A stretch of 63,251 nt of DNA. Origin: Rhodospirillaceae bacterium (GTDB taxonomy: Bacteria; Pseudomonadota; Alphaproteobacteria; UBA8366; GCA-2717185). The position numbers and the translations under genes are program-made. The DNA lies in assembly GCA_002717185.1 (NCBI GenBank), contig PBDC01000026.1, positions 49,948-113,198 on the forward strand, read 5' to 3'. Shown one piece after another: positions 51,313-61,252 of the stretch (position 1 is the stretch's first letter; each line of letters begins with the position of its first letter). Under the pieces are notes generated by a model. The model was not told the DNA's origin, searched no databases, and saw only the letters and a program-made list of their open reading frames with translations.

Positions 51313-52923
51313 CTAAATGCGCCCGTCATAGGCGGTTCGATCTATATGGGCGGCAATAACGGTGAACGTGCCTGCGGTCAGGCCGTCGCTGACCGCCGAC
51401 GCTAAATCGGACCGGTTGTCCACATCGACGCCATTGCCGCCCAGCGCACAGGCCACAGCGGCAAAATCGGTCTTGCCGAAATCGACGCCCAGATTATCCA
51501 TGCCACTGGCGCGCTGCTTCATCTCGATCAGCGCCAGGGAGGCGTCAACAAAAACCACGGTGACCACTGGCAGTCTGAGGTCACGAAGAGTGGCGAGTTC
51601 GCCCAATATCATCTCCAGCCCCGCATCGCCCGTGAAAGCAACCACAGGTCGGGACGGGTCGGCCAGTTTCGCGCCCATTGCCAGTGGAAGGGCGCAACCC
51701 ATGGTGCAAAGTGCAGAAGATTGGATTAGCGTGTGTGGCTTTTTTGCCCGCCAAACGCTGGATAACAAAATACGGTGCGCACCCGTATCGACCGAAGCGA
51801 TGGCATCATCTGGCAAAAGCCTGTTGACCTCGTCACAGATCGCGGCCGGACCCCAAGCCTCATCGGTCGGGAAGGCTTCGGCCAATACCTTACGGGTTTC
51901 CAGCGGGGCGCTGTTCGACCAGACTGGGTGCGGTTCAACACCCTTGCGCAAAGTTGCGATGCCAGCGCCAACATTGCCAATGAAGGAGAGCGAGGCTTGA
52001 TGGACGTAGTGGGTATTTGGCACACCAGAGAATTCGATCACCGCGGTCTTTTCAACGTCCCAAGCCTTGACCCAGCTCGATCGCATTTCTATTGGGTCGT
52101 AACCAGCGAGAAGGATCAGATCACTGGTTTCGACCAGCGGCAGCAGATGTGAGTCGCCCAACGGCGATAAACCCCAGCCGCCCAGCGACAACGGGTCGTT
52201 CTCCGGCAGCACGCCTTTAGCTTTGTAGGTGGTGATAGCGGGGATCGAAAAATCACGCGCGAAGGCAGCCACCGTATCAGCCGCATCGTGTTCCAGCACC
52301 TCGACCCCGGCGATAAGAACCGGACGCTCCGCATTACGCAACAATTTACGGGCAAAATCGAGATCGGGTCCGCTAGCCGGCGCAACGGGAGCCGGCATCA
52401 CGCGGCGGGTCAGTGCCTCTGCCGGCTGCTCGCGGCCAGCAATTGCAGTCGAAATATCAATATGAACAGGGCCAGGCCTTCCATCCATCGCAATAGAAAC
52501 CGCCTTATCGATGATCGTATCGACTGCGCCATCAACCAGGGTGAAGCTCGCCTTTCCGACACTGCCGATCAGCGCGGCATGATCGAAGACTTGGTGGTTA
52601 TAGGTCTGCGCCTCAGCAGGATCGACGCAGCCGGTCAGGAAGATCAGCGGCACCCGGTCCTGTTCGGCGTTAACGATAACATTGACCGCGTTGGCGACAC
52701 CAGGACCAACGGTTGCAAGCAGCACGCCCGGCGCGCCAGTTACGTGAAAGGTGCCCTCGGCCATAAAGCCACCAGAATTCTCATGCTTGACCAGCACGAA
52801 TTCTAAGCCGGCGGCCTTAAGCGCCTCCATTACAGTCAGAACCTCGCCGCCGGGAATGCCAAAGGCGTGCCGACAGCCGGCCTCGTAGAGGCGCTGCGCG
52901 ACCAGTTGCGCCGCTGTTGCCAT
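51313..52923 (-). CDS. Thiamine-diphosphate enzyme, acetolactate synthase-like (second copy)
   Basis: A 536-residue ThDP enzyme, only distantly similar to the one at 47912. PYR domain: HAFGIPGGEVLTVMEAL and LVKHENSGGFMAEG (catalytic Glu). PP domain: AFTGDAGLEMILGELATL. No regulatory subunit follows. It overlaps the acyl-CoA dehydrogenase gene by one base, so a shared catabolic pathway for a keto or acyl-CoA compound (for example 2-keto-acid or sulfo-/2-hydroxyacyl breakdown) is possible, but the substrate cannot be read from sequence. Confidence 0.87.
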   Translation of the reverse strand: MATAAQLVAQRLYEAGCRHAFGIPGGEVLTVMEALKAAGLEFVLVKHENSGGFMAEGTFHVTGAPGVLLATVGPGVANAVNVIVNAEQDRVPLIFLTGCVDPAEAQTYNHQVFDHAALIGSVGKASFTLVDGAVDTIIDKAVSIAMDGRPGPVHIDISTAIAGREQPAEALTRRVMPAPVAPASGPDLDFARKLLRNAERPVLIAGVEVLEHDAADTVAAFARDFSIPAITTYKAKGVLPENDPLSLGGWGLSPLGDSHLLPLVETSDLILLAGYDPIEMRSSWVKAWDVEKTAVIEFSGVPNTHYVHQASLSFIGNVGAGIATLRKGVEPHPVWSNSAPLETRKVLAEAFPTDEAWGPAAICDEVNRLLPDDAIASVDTGAHRILLSSVWRAKKPHTLIQSSALCTMGCALPLAMGAKLADPSRPVVAFTGDAGLEMILGELATLRDLRLPVVTVVFVDASLALIEMKQRASGMDNLGVDFGKTDFAAVACALGGNGVDVDNRSDLASAVSDGLTAGTFTVIAAHIDRTAYDGRI

Positions 52924-54140
52924 CAGTCGCCGGTGCCAGCGCGCGGCAGGTTCATGTAGCCGTCCCGGGTCTGTGGCAACTTGGTCTCCAGGATGCGCGA
53001 GGCGACAACCGTGCGCAGGATCTGGGCGGTACCGCCGCCGATGGTGAACATGCGAGCGTCGCGGACCATGCGTTCCATCGGATTGTTACGCGAATAGCCG
53101 GCTGCGCCAAGCACCTGTAGCGCGTCGTTGGTCACCTTGATTGCCATTTCGGAAGTGAAGATCTTAGCTTGCGCGGCTTCGTTGGCATCGGGGAAACCAT
53201 CGCCCGCCTTGCCTGCAGCCTTGTAGCAAAGCGCCTCGGCGGCGGCGAGTTGCACCGACATATCGGCCAGCATCCATTGCAGGCCCTGGAACTCGCGAAT
53301 CGGCCGGCCAAACTGTTCCCGCTCATGGCTAAAGGCAAGCGCCCTTTCATAGGCGCCACGCGCCAGGCCTAGGGCGACCGCAGCCGCCCCAACACGCTGG
53401 CTGTTGTATGCGTTCATGAGCCCGGCAAAGCCACGTCGCAACCCTTCCGGCGGGATAATCATCATTGAGTCTGGCACTTCCAAGTCCTCGAAGATGACCT
53501 CAGCCTCGGGAATACCACGCAGACCCATGGTTGGTTCGCGCTTGCCAATGATTAGTCCCTTGGGCGTCCCAGCATCCGGGTCGCGCACGGCCAGAAAACC
53601 GCCGATACCCTGCTCGAAGCCATCCTCGAAGACCCGGGCGAAGATCAGGTGCAAGCGCGAAACACCGCCACCGGTTATCCAGTGCTTCTTGCCATTAACA
53701 ATCCACTTATCTCCCTTCTTGTCAGCGCGCGTCGTCATTTCGCTAGCCGCGCTGCCTGCGTCCGGCTCGGTGATGCAGATTGCCGGCTTGTCACCGCTCA
53801 ATACCACCTCCGCTGCCATCTTTCGTTGTTCGTCATTGCCGTACTTCATTACAGCGCTAATCGCGCCCATGTTGCATTCCACCGCGATGCGCCCAGTAAC
53901 GCCGGATACTTTCGCCATCTCAACGATCAGCAAAACTGCATCCAAAAATGAGCGACCCTGGCCACCATATTGCTTCGGAATGGTCATGCCGACAAAGCCG
54001 GCTTCACGCAGAGCTTCCACATTACTCCACGGATACTGCTCACTACAGTCAACTTCCGACGCGCGCGGTGCGATCACATTCTGGGCGAGGTCCCGGGCTC
54101 GGTCTTGGAAGTCGCGTTGTTCATCGGACAGTGCGAACAT
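52923..54140 (-). CDS. Acyl-CoA dehydrogenase
   Basis: A 405-residue FAD-dependent dehydrogenase. Signature 1 is CITEPDAGSAASEMTTRA, the central beta domain has KHWITGGG, and the C-terminal domain has RMVRDARMFTIGGGTAQILRTVVA. The catalytic Glu in medium-chain enzymes lies in the segment before this (about residue 375); here IGGGTAQI is the loop following it, so the exact base is not certain. First gene of a pair with the ThDP enzyme (stop/start overlap). Confidence 0.9.
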   Translation of the reverse strand: MFALSDEQRDFQDRARDLAQNVIAPRASEVDCSEQYPWSNVEALREAGFVGMTIPKQYGGQGRSFLDAVLLIVEMAKVSGVTGRIAVECNMGAISAVMKYGNDEQRKMAAEVVLSGDKPAICITEPDAGSAASEMTTRADKKGDKWIVNGKKHWITGGGVSRLHLIFARVFEDGFEQGIGGFLAVRDPDAGTPKGLIIGKREPTMGLRGIPEAEVIFEDLEVPDSMMIIPPEGLRRGFAGLMNAYNSQRVGAAAVALGLARGAYERALAFSHEREQFGRPIREFQGLQWMLADMSVQLAAAEALCYKAAGKAGDGFPDANEAAQAKIFTSEMAIKVTNDALQVLGAAGYSRNNPMERMVRDARMFTIGGGTAQILRTVVASRILETKLPQTRDGYMNLPRAGTGD

Positions 54141-54471
54141 GGTTGCGGTTCCCTAAAATTTACAGCGTTCGAAGTGGCATACCGCGATGCGTTACCGCCG
54201 TCCAGCGGTTCCGAACGGTTTCTCATCCTATTAGGACTGCCACGAACACGGCCGAACGGCTGTGTTTCGGAATCACAACGGTACGCAGCTTCAAACTTCA
54301 CCTATATTGCGAAGCCAGGTCATACCAGCAGCAGCGCCATAAACAAGGCGGTTCCTTCCTCCCCATTAGGCGTGGTGGCACGACATGGCCCTAGCCGACC
54401 AAATCTTTGCCAAAAAACTTGAACACCGATGAAAGAAGGGCCGTCAGTGCAACAGGCGAGAACGGAACCAT
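54141..54471. other. Intergenic region between acyl-CoA dehydrogenase and trpS
   Basis: About 330 bases. I see no convincing gene, RNA, repeat or terminator. It should contain the acyl-CoA dehydrogenase promoter (minus strand) and the 3' end of the trpS transcript. Confidence 0.5.
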
Positions 54472-55470
54472 CTATGATTCAATAAACCCTATCGTTTCAT
54501 AGACTTCAGACAAAACCGGCGCCGTAATTGCCCGTGCACGGGCACTACCATCAGCCAAAACACCGTCGATATAGGTAGGGTCGGCCACCAGGCGCTGCAT
54601 TTCCTCACCGATCGGGCCCAACTTGTCGACTGCGACCTCAGTGAGCACCCCTTTGAAGTTGGAGAACATTGAGCCTCCGAAATCACGGAGCACGTCGGCG
54701 ATTTCACGATCAGCCAGCGCCGCGTAGATGCCAACCAGGTTCGCCGCCTCTGCACGGCCCTTGAGCCCCGCCGCCTCGCTCGGCAGCGGCTCAGAATCAG
54801 TCCGCGCCCGACGGATTTTTTGCGCGATCGCATCTGGCCCATCGGTCAAATTGATGCGGCTGTTGTCAGACGGATCAGATTTCGACATTTTCAACGAACC
54901 GTCGCGCAACGACATGACTCGTGTTGCTGGCCCTAGGATAAGCGGCTCAACAATTGGGAAAAGTTCTGTCTTGAAGTCGTGATTGAACTTCTGCGCAATA
55001 TCGCGGCACAGTTCCAGGTGCTGCTTCTGATCCTCGCCGACAGGTACGTGCGTCGCTTTGTAGGCGAGGATATCTGCAGCCATCAAATTAGGGTACGCGT
55101 ACAGCCCCACTGACGCGTTCTCGCGGTCCTTACCTGCTTTTTCCTTAAACTGGGTCATCCGATTGAGCCAGCCAAGCCTGGCCACGCAGTTAAACACCCA
55201 TGCGAGTTCCGCGTGGTTCGGGTTCTGCGACTGGTTCATTATTACATTTGACTTCGGGTCGAGACCCGCTGCGATGAACGCTGCCGCCAACTCCCGCGTG
55301 TTTTGGCGCAGTTCTTCGGGATCTTGCCATACGGTAATCGCGTGCATGTCGACAGCGCAATAGATGCACTCATACTGATCTTGCAAACGCACAAAATTAC
55401 GGATCGCGCCCAGATAGTTACCGAGATGAAGGTTGCCGGACGGCTGAACGCCCGAGAAGATGCGGTCCAT
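54472..55470 (-). CDS. trpS: Tryptophanyl-tRNA synthetase
   Basis: A 332-residue class Ic synthetase. The HIGH-equivalent is [12 protein letters not shown] near residue 15 and the KMSKS motif is [13 protein letters not shown] near 194-206. The tRNA-binding and Trp pocket regions ([12 protein letters not shown]) are normal. The gene follows the selenoprotein gene by about 63 bases on the same strand, in the glnD-murJ-trpS order common in alphaproteobacteria. Confidence 0.96.
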   Translation of the reverse strand: MDRIFSGVQPSGNLHLGNYLGAIRNFVRLQDQYECIYCAVDMHAITVWQDPEELRQNTRELAAAFIAAGLDPKSNVIMNQSQNPNHAELAWVFNCVARLGWLNRMTQFKEKAGKDRENASVGLYAYPNLMAADILAYKATHVPVGEDQKQHLELCRDIAQKFNHDFKTELFPIVEPLILGPATRVMSLRDGSLKMSKSDPSDNSRINLTDGPDAIAQKIRRARTDSEPLPSEAAGLKGRAEAANLVGIYAALADREIADVLRDFGGSMFSNFKGVLTEVAVDKLGPIGEEMQRLVADPTYIDGVLADGSARARAITAPVLSEVYETIGFIES

Positions 55471-55533
55471 AACGGTCTCGCCTTTTAACCCTAACCGAAG
55501 AGGCGCGAGTTATCGCGGCTCCGCCGCCGCGGG

Positions 55534-56745
55534 TCAAGAGGCTGCCGGCCTCGCCTTTTCGCGTTGCGCCCGGGGCACCATGGATCCCGTCGCCATATAC
55601 CCCAACGCCTCGTCGCCAGTTGTCAGCAGGGTCTCAGACAATTTGAACATCAACCGGCCAAGCTCAGTTTTCTGCCACAGCCAGTCGGAAATATCGCTGC
55701 TCGACGCCCCGGGCCTTGCGGCAGCCGCTTCGCTGTAAAAGGCCTTCAGGTCTTCTAAAGCCTCCTTCAGCCGCACAACAGCCTGAGGGCCCGTCTCCGG
55801 AGGATTGCCCAAAAAGGCGGAGGCATGGGCAGCGGCCTGCTCAACCGAAAAAGTCTCGCCTCGCACACTAGTGCGGCCCCGCGTCCGGCGCGCCTCTACA
55901 TACCAGGGCGCCAACCGGCCGATTTCCGTCAACAACGCGGCACCGATATCGCCTGGATCAACCACTGGGGGCGGAAAGGAAACAGGGCAGACCCAGTTTT
56001 CTCCTATCGGCGCATCGGTCACCGGCGCGTCATCAGGAAAGTCTTCCAGCAACGGTCGCGGGCCCATATCCAACAGCCCAAGTGCCGCCTCCAGCACCCG
56101 GCGTTGAAATGCAGCGTCGGCAGGCGCACCAAAGGGGCGCCCCAACTCGAACGGCACCCAAAGCGCACGTGGTGGCTCCATCTGTTCGGTATGCGGACGC
56201 ACTAGACTGATCCCTGTTGTCGCCAGGCCTTCGCTTTCCAGAAAATGCGAGAGCGCGCTCACGGCGCGCGTGCAGTTCGGTCAGACCGGCACCAAGAGAA
56301 CTGTATCGACTGCGTCGCTTTTCAACAACGTCGCTACTTCACGCGAATTTCTTGCGTAGGCATCCGGTTCCATGTAGGCGCCGTTGAACGCGTAATGATG
56401 GGATCCCAGTGATCCGATAGCGCCCTCTGCCTCCAGCTCCCGCAGTCGGTCGATAGGGAAAATTACGTTGGCGTCGCGTTGAAATCCGCTGCGGTCAAAA
56501 TTTACCGAAGTATGGCTTATTACCAGGTCCTTACCTTCGGCCGTACCGGGGATTATCCGGTATTCGGCACTGCGAAAGTTGAAGGGCGCGTCCTCCCGCA
56601 TCTGCAATCCGGCGGTCGTGACGATGGCGATCCGGCGCTCAGCCAGCGGCGGGCCCTCGACCCAGGGCTCGCCCTCGAACTTCGGACAGGGCTTGGCCAG
56701 CAAATGATTGCGATCATCCTCCAGCATGTCTGTCAATCGGACCAT
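55534..56745 (-). CDS. GrdB-like selenoprotein with an in-frame UGA read as selenocysteine
   Basis: A continuous frame of 403 residues if TGA at 56281-56283 is read as selenocysteine (U155). The N-terminal part ends VDTVLLVPV, then U-P-N-C-T-R-A, then VSALSHFLESEGL and RPPRALWVPF-type family sequence (MEPPRALWVPFELGRPFGAP). This matches the glycine/betaine/sarcosine/D-proline reductase selenoprotein B-related family, whose redox motif at this place is U-x2-C or C-x2-C; here U-x2-C at 155-158. A GC-rich hairpin just downstream fits a bacterial SECIS. The true substrate is unknown; full GrdA/GrdE partners are absent here. AAGGA precedes the ATG at 56745; only 10 bases separate it from murJ. Confidence 0.85.
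56254..56270 (-). promoter_or_regulatory. Candidate SECIS hairpin for UGA decoding
   Basis: On the minus strand, CGCGC (56270-56266) pairs with GCGCG (56258-56254) around the 7-base loop GCCGUGA. The loop contains GU at nucleotides 19-20 after the UGA. Bacterial SECIS elements are in-frame hairpins just after the UGA with a GU in the apical loop, so size and distance fit. Drawn by eye. Confidence 0.55.
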
Positions 56746-56755
56746 ATATTATCCT

Positions 56756-58312
56756 TTATGTTTCGGCACGATGGGAAACCGCCGCGCGCAAATCCGCCAG
56801 CTTGAAGGCTCCGGTGCCAAGCGCCGCCAGAGCGAAGAGGGTGCCGCCCACGGTGACTAGTACCGCCAGCGCCACAATCCGCTGCACCTCGTTGCCGCCG
56901 AGCGGCCCCGCCAGCCATACGGAGCCCCACCAAATAGCGACCCCCATCAGGGCCGAAGCCATTATCAGGCGCGGCACACAGCGCCGCAACCGCGCGTCGA
57001 AGGTCAAATGTCCGCGGCGTACCAATAGCACCGCCAGGGCCGTCGCGTTGAACCAGGCACTTAACGCGGTTGCCAACGCGATGCCCACATGCGCCAACAC
57101 CTGCATCAAGGCAACCGCCAGCACAACATTCACGATCATCGCCACGACTGCCACCTTGACCGGCGTCTTCGTATCCTCCCGTGCAAAGAAATTTGGGGTC
57201 AATGCCTTGATCAGTACATAAGCCGGTAGGCCCACCGCAAAGGCAGCAAGCGCACCGGCGGTTGCTTCGGCCGACGCGACGTCGAAAGCTCCGCGTTGGA
57301 ACAGCACGGTGACGATCGGGCCCGGCATCGCGATCAATGCCGCGGTGGCCGGAAAAGTAAGAGCCAACGCAAACTCAATCGCGCGGTTCTGACTGCCCTG
57401 CGCCGACTCAATCTCGCCTGAGCGCAGTTGCCGGGTCAGAAGCGGCAGCAGCGTAATCCCAACAGCGACTCCGACTACGCCTAGCGGAAGCTGGTTGATC
57501 CTGTCGGCATAGTAAAGGAAAGAGACCGAGCCTTCGGACAAAGTCGAAGCGAGGATTACATCAATCACCAAGTTAACCTGGACAACGCCAGCGCCCAAGA
57601 GAGCCGGTGCCATCAAGACGAGCAGCCGCTTGACCCCTGGTGTCAGCCGGGGCCACAACGGGGTGAACCCGATCCCAGCTCGCTTGCAGGCAAGCGCAAT
57701 CCAAACAAACTGCACCAGGCCGGCGATCGCTACCCCCCACGCAAGCGCATACCCGGGACCTGGCAGCACACCGTGGCGCACACCCAACAGCACCGCAATC
57801 AGCATGATGTTCAAGACAATCGGCGCCGCGGCCGTCGCCGCGAAACGCTGCAGGGAATTCAGCATGCCGCCCATCAGCGCAACCATCGCCATAAAAGTTA
57901 GGTAGATGAATGTAAGGCGCGTCAGATCAACGGTGAGGTTGAATTTTTCCGGCTGGTCAGTAAAACCCGGTGCAATTGCCAGCATGAGCCAGGGCATGGT
58001 GAGCAAGGCCGCCAGGGTAAAGACCAACAAAACCGTGCCCAGCACCGACGCCACTTCGGCAGCAAACCTCACCGCGATCTCCTTCCCGTCCGTCGACAAA
58101 CGTCTGGAAAAGAGCGGAACGAAAGCAGCGTTGAAGGCCCCCTCCGCGAAAAGCCTGCGGAAGAAGTTCGGAAACTTGAAAGCGACGAAGAAGGCGTCCG
58201 CGATCAACCCAGCGCCGATAACGTTGGCGATGAGCATATCGCGCGCAAAGCCGAGCACGCGACTGACCATGGTCCAGCCGCCAACCGTCGCGATGGATCG
58301 AAAAAGTGCCAT
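56756..58312 (-). CDS. murJ: Lipid II flippase MurJ
   Basis: A 518-residue polytopic membrane protein of the MOP superfamily with about 14 transmembrane segments, which moves lipid II to the periplasm. Family features are GWTMVSRVLGFARDMLIANVIGAGLIADAFFVAFKFPNFFRRLFAEGAFNAAFVPLFS at the N terminus and a hydrophobic remainder with VGLPAYVLIKALTPNFFAREDTKTPV. ATG 58312 is chosen; the frame extends 17 codons upstream without similarity. Confidence 0.95.
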   Translation of the reverse strand: MALFRSIATVGGWTMVSRVLGFARDMLIANVIGAGLIADAFFVAFKFPNFFRRLFAEGAFNAAFVPLFSRRLSTDGKEIAVRFAAEVASVLGTVLLVFTLAALLTMPWLMLAIAPGFTDQPEKFNLTVDLTRLTFIYLTFMAMVALMGGMLNSLQRFAATAAAPIVLNIMLIAVLLGVRHGVLPGPGYALAWGVAIAGLVQFVWIALACKRAGIGFTPLWPRLTPGVKRLLVLMAPALLGAGVVQVNLVIDVILASTLSEGSVSFLYYADRINQLPLGVVGVAVGITLLPLLTRQLRSGEIESAQGSQNRAIEFALALTFPATAALIAMPGPIVTVLFQRGAFDVASAEATAGALAAFAVGLPAYVLIKALTPNFFAREDTKTPVKVAVVAMIVNVVLAVALMQVLAHVGIALATALSAWFNATALAVLLVRRGHLTFDARLRRCVPRLIMASALMGVAIWWGSVWLAGPLGGNEVQRIVALAVLVTVGGTLFALAALGTGAFKLADLRAAVSHRAET

Positions 58313-58486
58313 AACAGAGTTTAGGCGAACTTTGCGGCGCGAATAAGTCCAGATCCGTGCCACAAATGACTAATCGATTGAAATGCTGAGTTCGCTAATA
58401 CGAGCATTCCCAGATCCTACCTCTCCCCTAAGGAAAGAAATGATTTGAGGGAAGAACCTTTAAAGCCACGATTGTCATAAATCTTC

Positions 58487-61252
58487 CTACTCCGCTGCAG
58501 CGCCACTGAGGGCCTGCTCTTCTACATCCAACGGGTCACACAAGGCTTCCAACAGCGTCTTCTCAATCTGCTGCAGCTTGCCCTTGTGATCCACCTTCAT
58601 GCCAAACACGTCCTTAACGTAAAAGACATCGACCACCCGCTCGCCATAGGTAGAGATCTTGGCTGAGGCAATCTGCAGACCGAGATCATGTAACGCACGA
58701 GTGATATCGTACAGCAGTCCCGGTCGATCGCGTCCATTTACCTCGATCAAGCTGAAGGTATTACTGGCCTTGTTGTCGATGAGTACCCTCGGCGGCACTT
58801 TGAAGACGTCAGTGCGGCTCGGCAGGCCCCGACGCTTGGTCATTTCGTCAACAACGCGCAGCTGACCTGCCAAGGATTGCTCTATTCGCTCTTCTATCCG
58901 CGACAGGCCAGACTGGCTGTCGATAGTATGCCCCGTGGCATCCTGAATCCAGAAACTGTCCAGCGCCATGCCATTGTTGAAAGTGTAGATACGCGCATCG
59001 ACAATGGACGCACCGCAGACCGCGATTGCCGCGGCTATCTTGTTGAAAAGTCCTGGATGATCAGCTGCGTAAACCGTTAACTCGGTGACGTCGAGTTCCC
59101 GTTCTATCTCGGTATCAATGGCGAGTGGCCGTCCTGCCTCGGTGGCCTGGCGCACGAACCGGGCGTGTCGCACCAGTGTGTCCGAACTGTAGTAAAGCCA
59201 GTATGAGGCCGGACCCCGTTTGAAATGCTCGTCCACCGCGTCCGCCGTCCAGTTAGTCAGGCGTTCGAATAGCATTTCCCTAATTTCAGCAGCGCGGTCA
59301 CCCATCCGCTCTCCCTCGAAGCCGCCTTTCATAACTGCTTCCGAGCGATAATAGATCTCACGCAGCAAGGCGGCCTTCCAATTGTTCCAGCGGCCGGGAC
59401 CAACCGCGCGGATATCTACCGCGGTTAAGCAGAGCAACAACCGAAGTCGCTCTGGCGACTGCACAATTTCCACGAAATCGATTGTCGTCTTGGGGTCGTC
59501 AAGATCGCGTTTGAAGGCGATGTTGCTCATATCGAGATGGTGGCGCACCAGCCAGGCAACGGTCTCCGTCTTCGCTTCGTTGAACCCAAACCGCGGGCAA
59601 AGAAGCTCTGCAACCTCCGCCCCTAGCACCGAATGGTCGCCGCCGCGCCCTTTGGCGATGTCATGAAGCAGCACGGCAACGTACAATATCTCTCGCGACA
59701 GCACATTGTGGACGATCTCGCTGCAAACCGGCAGCTCATCCTTCAATTCGCCACGCTCAACCTCGCTCAGCATGCCGATTGCACGGATCGTGTGCTCGTC
59801 GGTTGTGTAAACATGGTACATGTCGTACTGCATCTGCGCTACGACCCGGCCAAAATCCGGTATGAAACGGCCGAAAACGCCGGCTTCGTTCATACGTCTG
59901 AGCGTGCTTTCCGCCCCCTTCTCTGAGGTCAGGATTCGCAGAAAAATTTGGTTCGCTTCCGGGTCGTCCCGCACCTTCTTGTTAATTCGGCGCAGGCTAC
60001 GCGTCATTGCCTGCAGCGCGTCGGGATGGATGTCGAGTCCGTTTCGCTGGGCCACCTCGAAAATGCGCAGCATGTCGACCGGGTTCTGCGCGAAGTGCCG
60101 CGGCCCGGGGATACCAAGCCACCCACTAGCCACTGGAAAGCCCTCGATGTCTCGGTTCAACAACCCAAACAGTGGTGCCAAGAAGCGGCGTTGACGTTGC
60201 TGACGCGCTTCCAGCGCAGCACAGAAGATCCGCGTCAGGTCTCCAACATCCTTGGCGACCAGGAAATAATGTTTCATGAAGCGCTCGACCCCGCGGGTGC
60301 GCCCGCGATCAAGATATTGCATCGCCTCTGCTAGCTGCGGTTGCACATCGAAGGTCAGCCGCTCTTCCGGCCGGCCGGTGAGATAGTGCAGGTGACACCG
60401 CACAGACCAAAGATGCATATGCGCTTTGTCGAATAACGCCATCTCCTCTGTAGTGAGAACACCTTTTTCGACAAGCTGGCCGACATCATCAACCTGATAG
60501 AGGTATTTGGCTATCCAATAGAGCGTCTGAAGGTCACGGATGCCCCCTTTGCCCTCTTTGATGTTTGGCTCCAGCACGTAGCGCGAGTCGCCCATCTTTC
60601 TGTGCCGTTCGTCGCGCTCATTGAGCTTGGCCTCGACGTACTCGCTCTCACTACCCGCCGCGACCTCGCGCCAGAAACGATGGCGCAGTTCCAGAAACAG
60701 TTTCTGTTCACCCCAAATGTAGCGCGCCTCCAAAAGGCCGGTGCGAATCGTTATGTCTGCTTTGGCTTGGCGTAGACATTCATCAATCGACCGCGTTGCA
60801 TGGCCAACCTTCAACCCCAGATCCCAGAGCATGTAGAGTGTGTGCTCTATGATCTGCTCTGAGCGGGGTGTCGGCTTATAGGGTAAAACAAAGAGTAAAT
60901 CGACGTCCGACTTAGGCGCCAACTCCCCCCGCCCATAGCCGCCATAGGCGACGATGCAGAGCTGATCGGTCGCGGTCGGGTTGGCGGCGGGATAGATGTA
61001 GTCGGCGGCGATCTCGTAGATCGTGCGGATCAATTGATCAATTAAGTAACAATTGCCCCGTACCGCCAACGCGCCATCATGGTCGTCCTCGAACCGGCGG
61101 TGTACTTCTGCGAAGCCGCTGTCGAGTACCGACCGGTAGCGCGCGAGTAACGCGTCCCGACGCTCGGATTCAATGAGATCGAGCAGTTCGACCGCCGCTT
61201 CAGTCAGCTGCAGCCGGTTGATGATCTTACGTTTCTGTCGCAGCGCCTTCAT
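58487..61252 (-). CDS. glnD: Bifunctional PII uridylyltransferase/uridylyl-removing enzyme GlnD
   Basis: A 921-residue nitrogen sensor that uridylylates PII under nitrogen limitation and removes UMP under glutamine excess. Nucleotidyltransferase domain: AYGGYGRGELAPKSDVDLLFVLP (about 105-127). HD domain for UMP removal: LHDIAKGRGGDHSVLGAEVAEL (about 508-530). Two C-terminal ACT domains (about 740-820, 850-915) bind glutamine. Length is normal for alphaproteobacteria. The 174-base gap to murJ has no gene. Confidence 0.96.
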   Translation of the reverse strand: MKALRQKRKIINRLQLTEAAVELLDLIESERRDALLARYRSVLDSGFAEVHRRFEDDHDGALAVRGNCYLIDQLIRTIYEIAADYIYPAANPTATDQLCIVAYGGYGRGELAPKSDVDLLFVLPYKPTPRSEQIIEHTLYMLWDLGLKVGHATRSIDECLRQAKADITIRTGLLEARYIWGEQKLFLELRHRFWREVAAGSESEYVEAKLNERDERHRKMGDSRYVLEPNIKEGKGGIRDLQTLYWIAKYLYQVDDVGQLVEKGVLTTEEMALFDKAHMHLWSVRCHLHYLTGRPEERLTFDVQPQLAEAMQYLDRGRTRGVERFMKHYFLVAKDVGDLTRIFCAALEARQQRQRRFLAPLFGLLNRDIEGFPVASGWLGIPGPRHFAQNPVDMLRIFEVAQRNGLDIHPDALQAMTRSLRRINKKVRDDPEANQIFLRILTSEKGAESTLRRMNEAGVFGRFIPDFGRVVAQMQYDMYHVYTTDEHTIRAIGMLSEVERGELKDELPVCSEIVHNVLSREILYVAVLLHDIAKGRGGDHSVLGAEVAELLCPRFGFNEAKTETVAWLVRHHLDMSNIAFKRDLDDPKTTIDFVEIVQSPERLRLLLCLTAVDIRAVGPGRWNNWKAALLREIYYRSEAVMKGGFEGERMGDRAAEIREMLFERLTNWTADAVDEHFKRGPASYWLYYSSDTLVRHARFVRQATEAGRPLAIDTEIERELDVTELTVYAADHPGLFNKIAAAIAVCGASIVDARIYTFNNGMALDSFWIQDATGHTIDSQSGLSRIEERIEQSLAGQLRVVDEMTKRRGLPSRTDVFKVPPRVLIDNKASNTFSLIEVNGRDRPGLLYDITRALHDLGLQIASAKISTYGERVVDVFYVKDVFGMKVDHKGKLQQIEKTLLEALCDPLDVEEQALSGAAAE

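Noticed and set aside
54141..54471. Plus-strand open frames about 53948-54422
   Set aside because: They mostly run through the reverse strand of the acyl-CoA dehydrogenase gene and have no recognisable features.
55534..56745. Two separate genes (55534-56262 and 56281-56745) as an ordinary reading would give
   Set aside because: The gap is exactly six codons in the same frame with only the TGA between them, and both parts belong to one protein family whose redox residue falls on the TGA.
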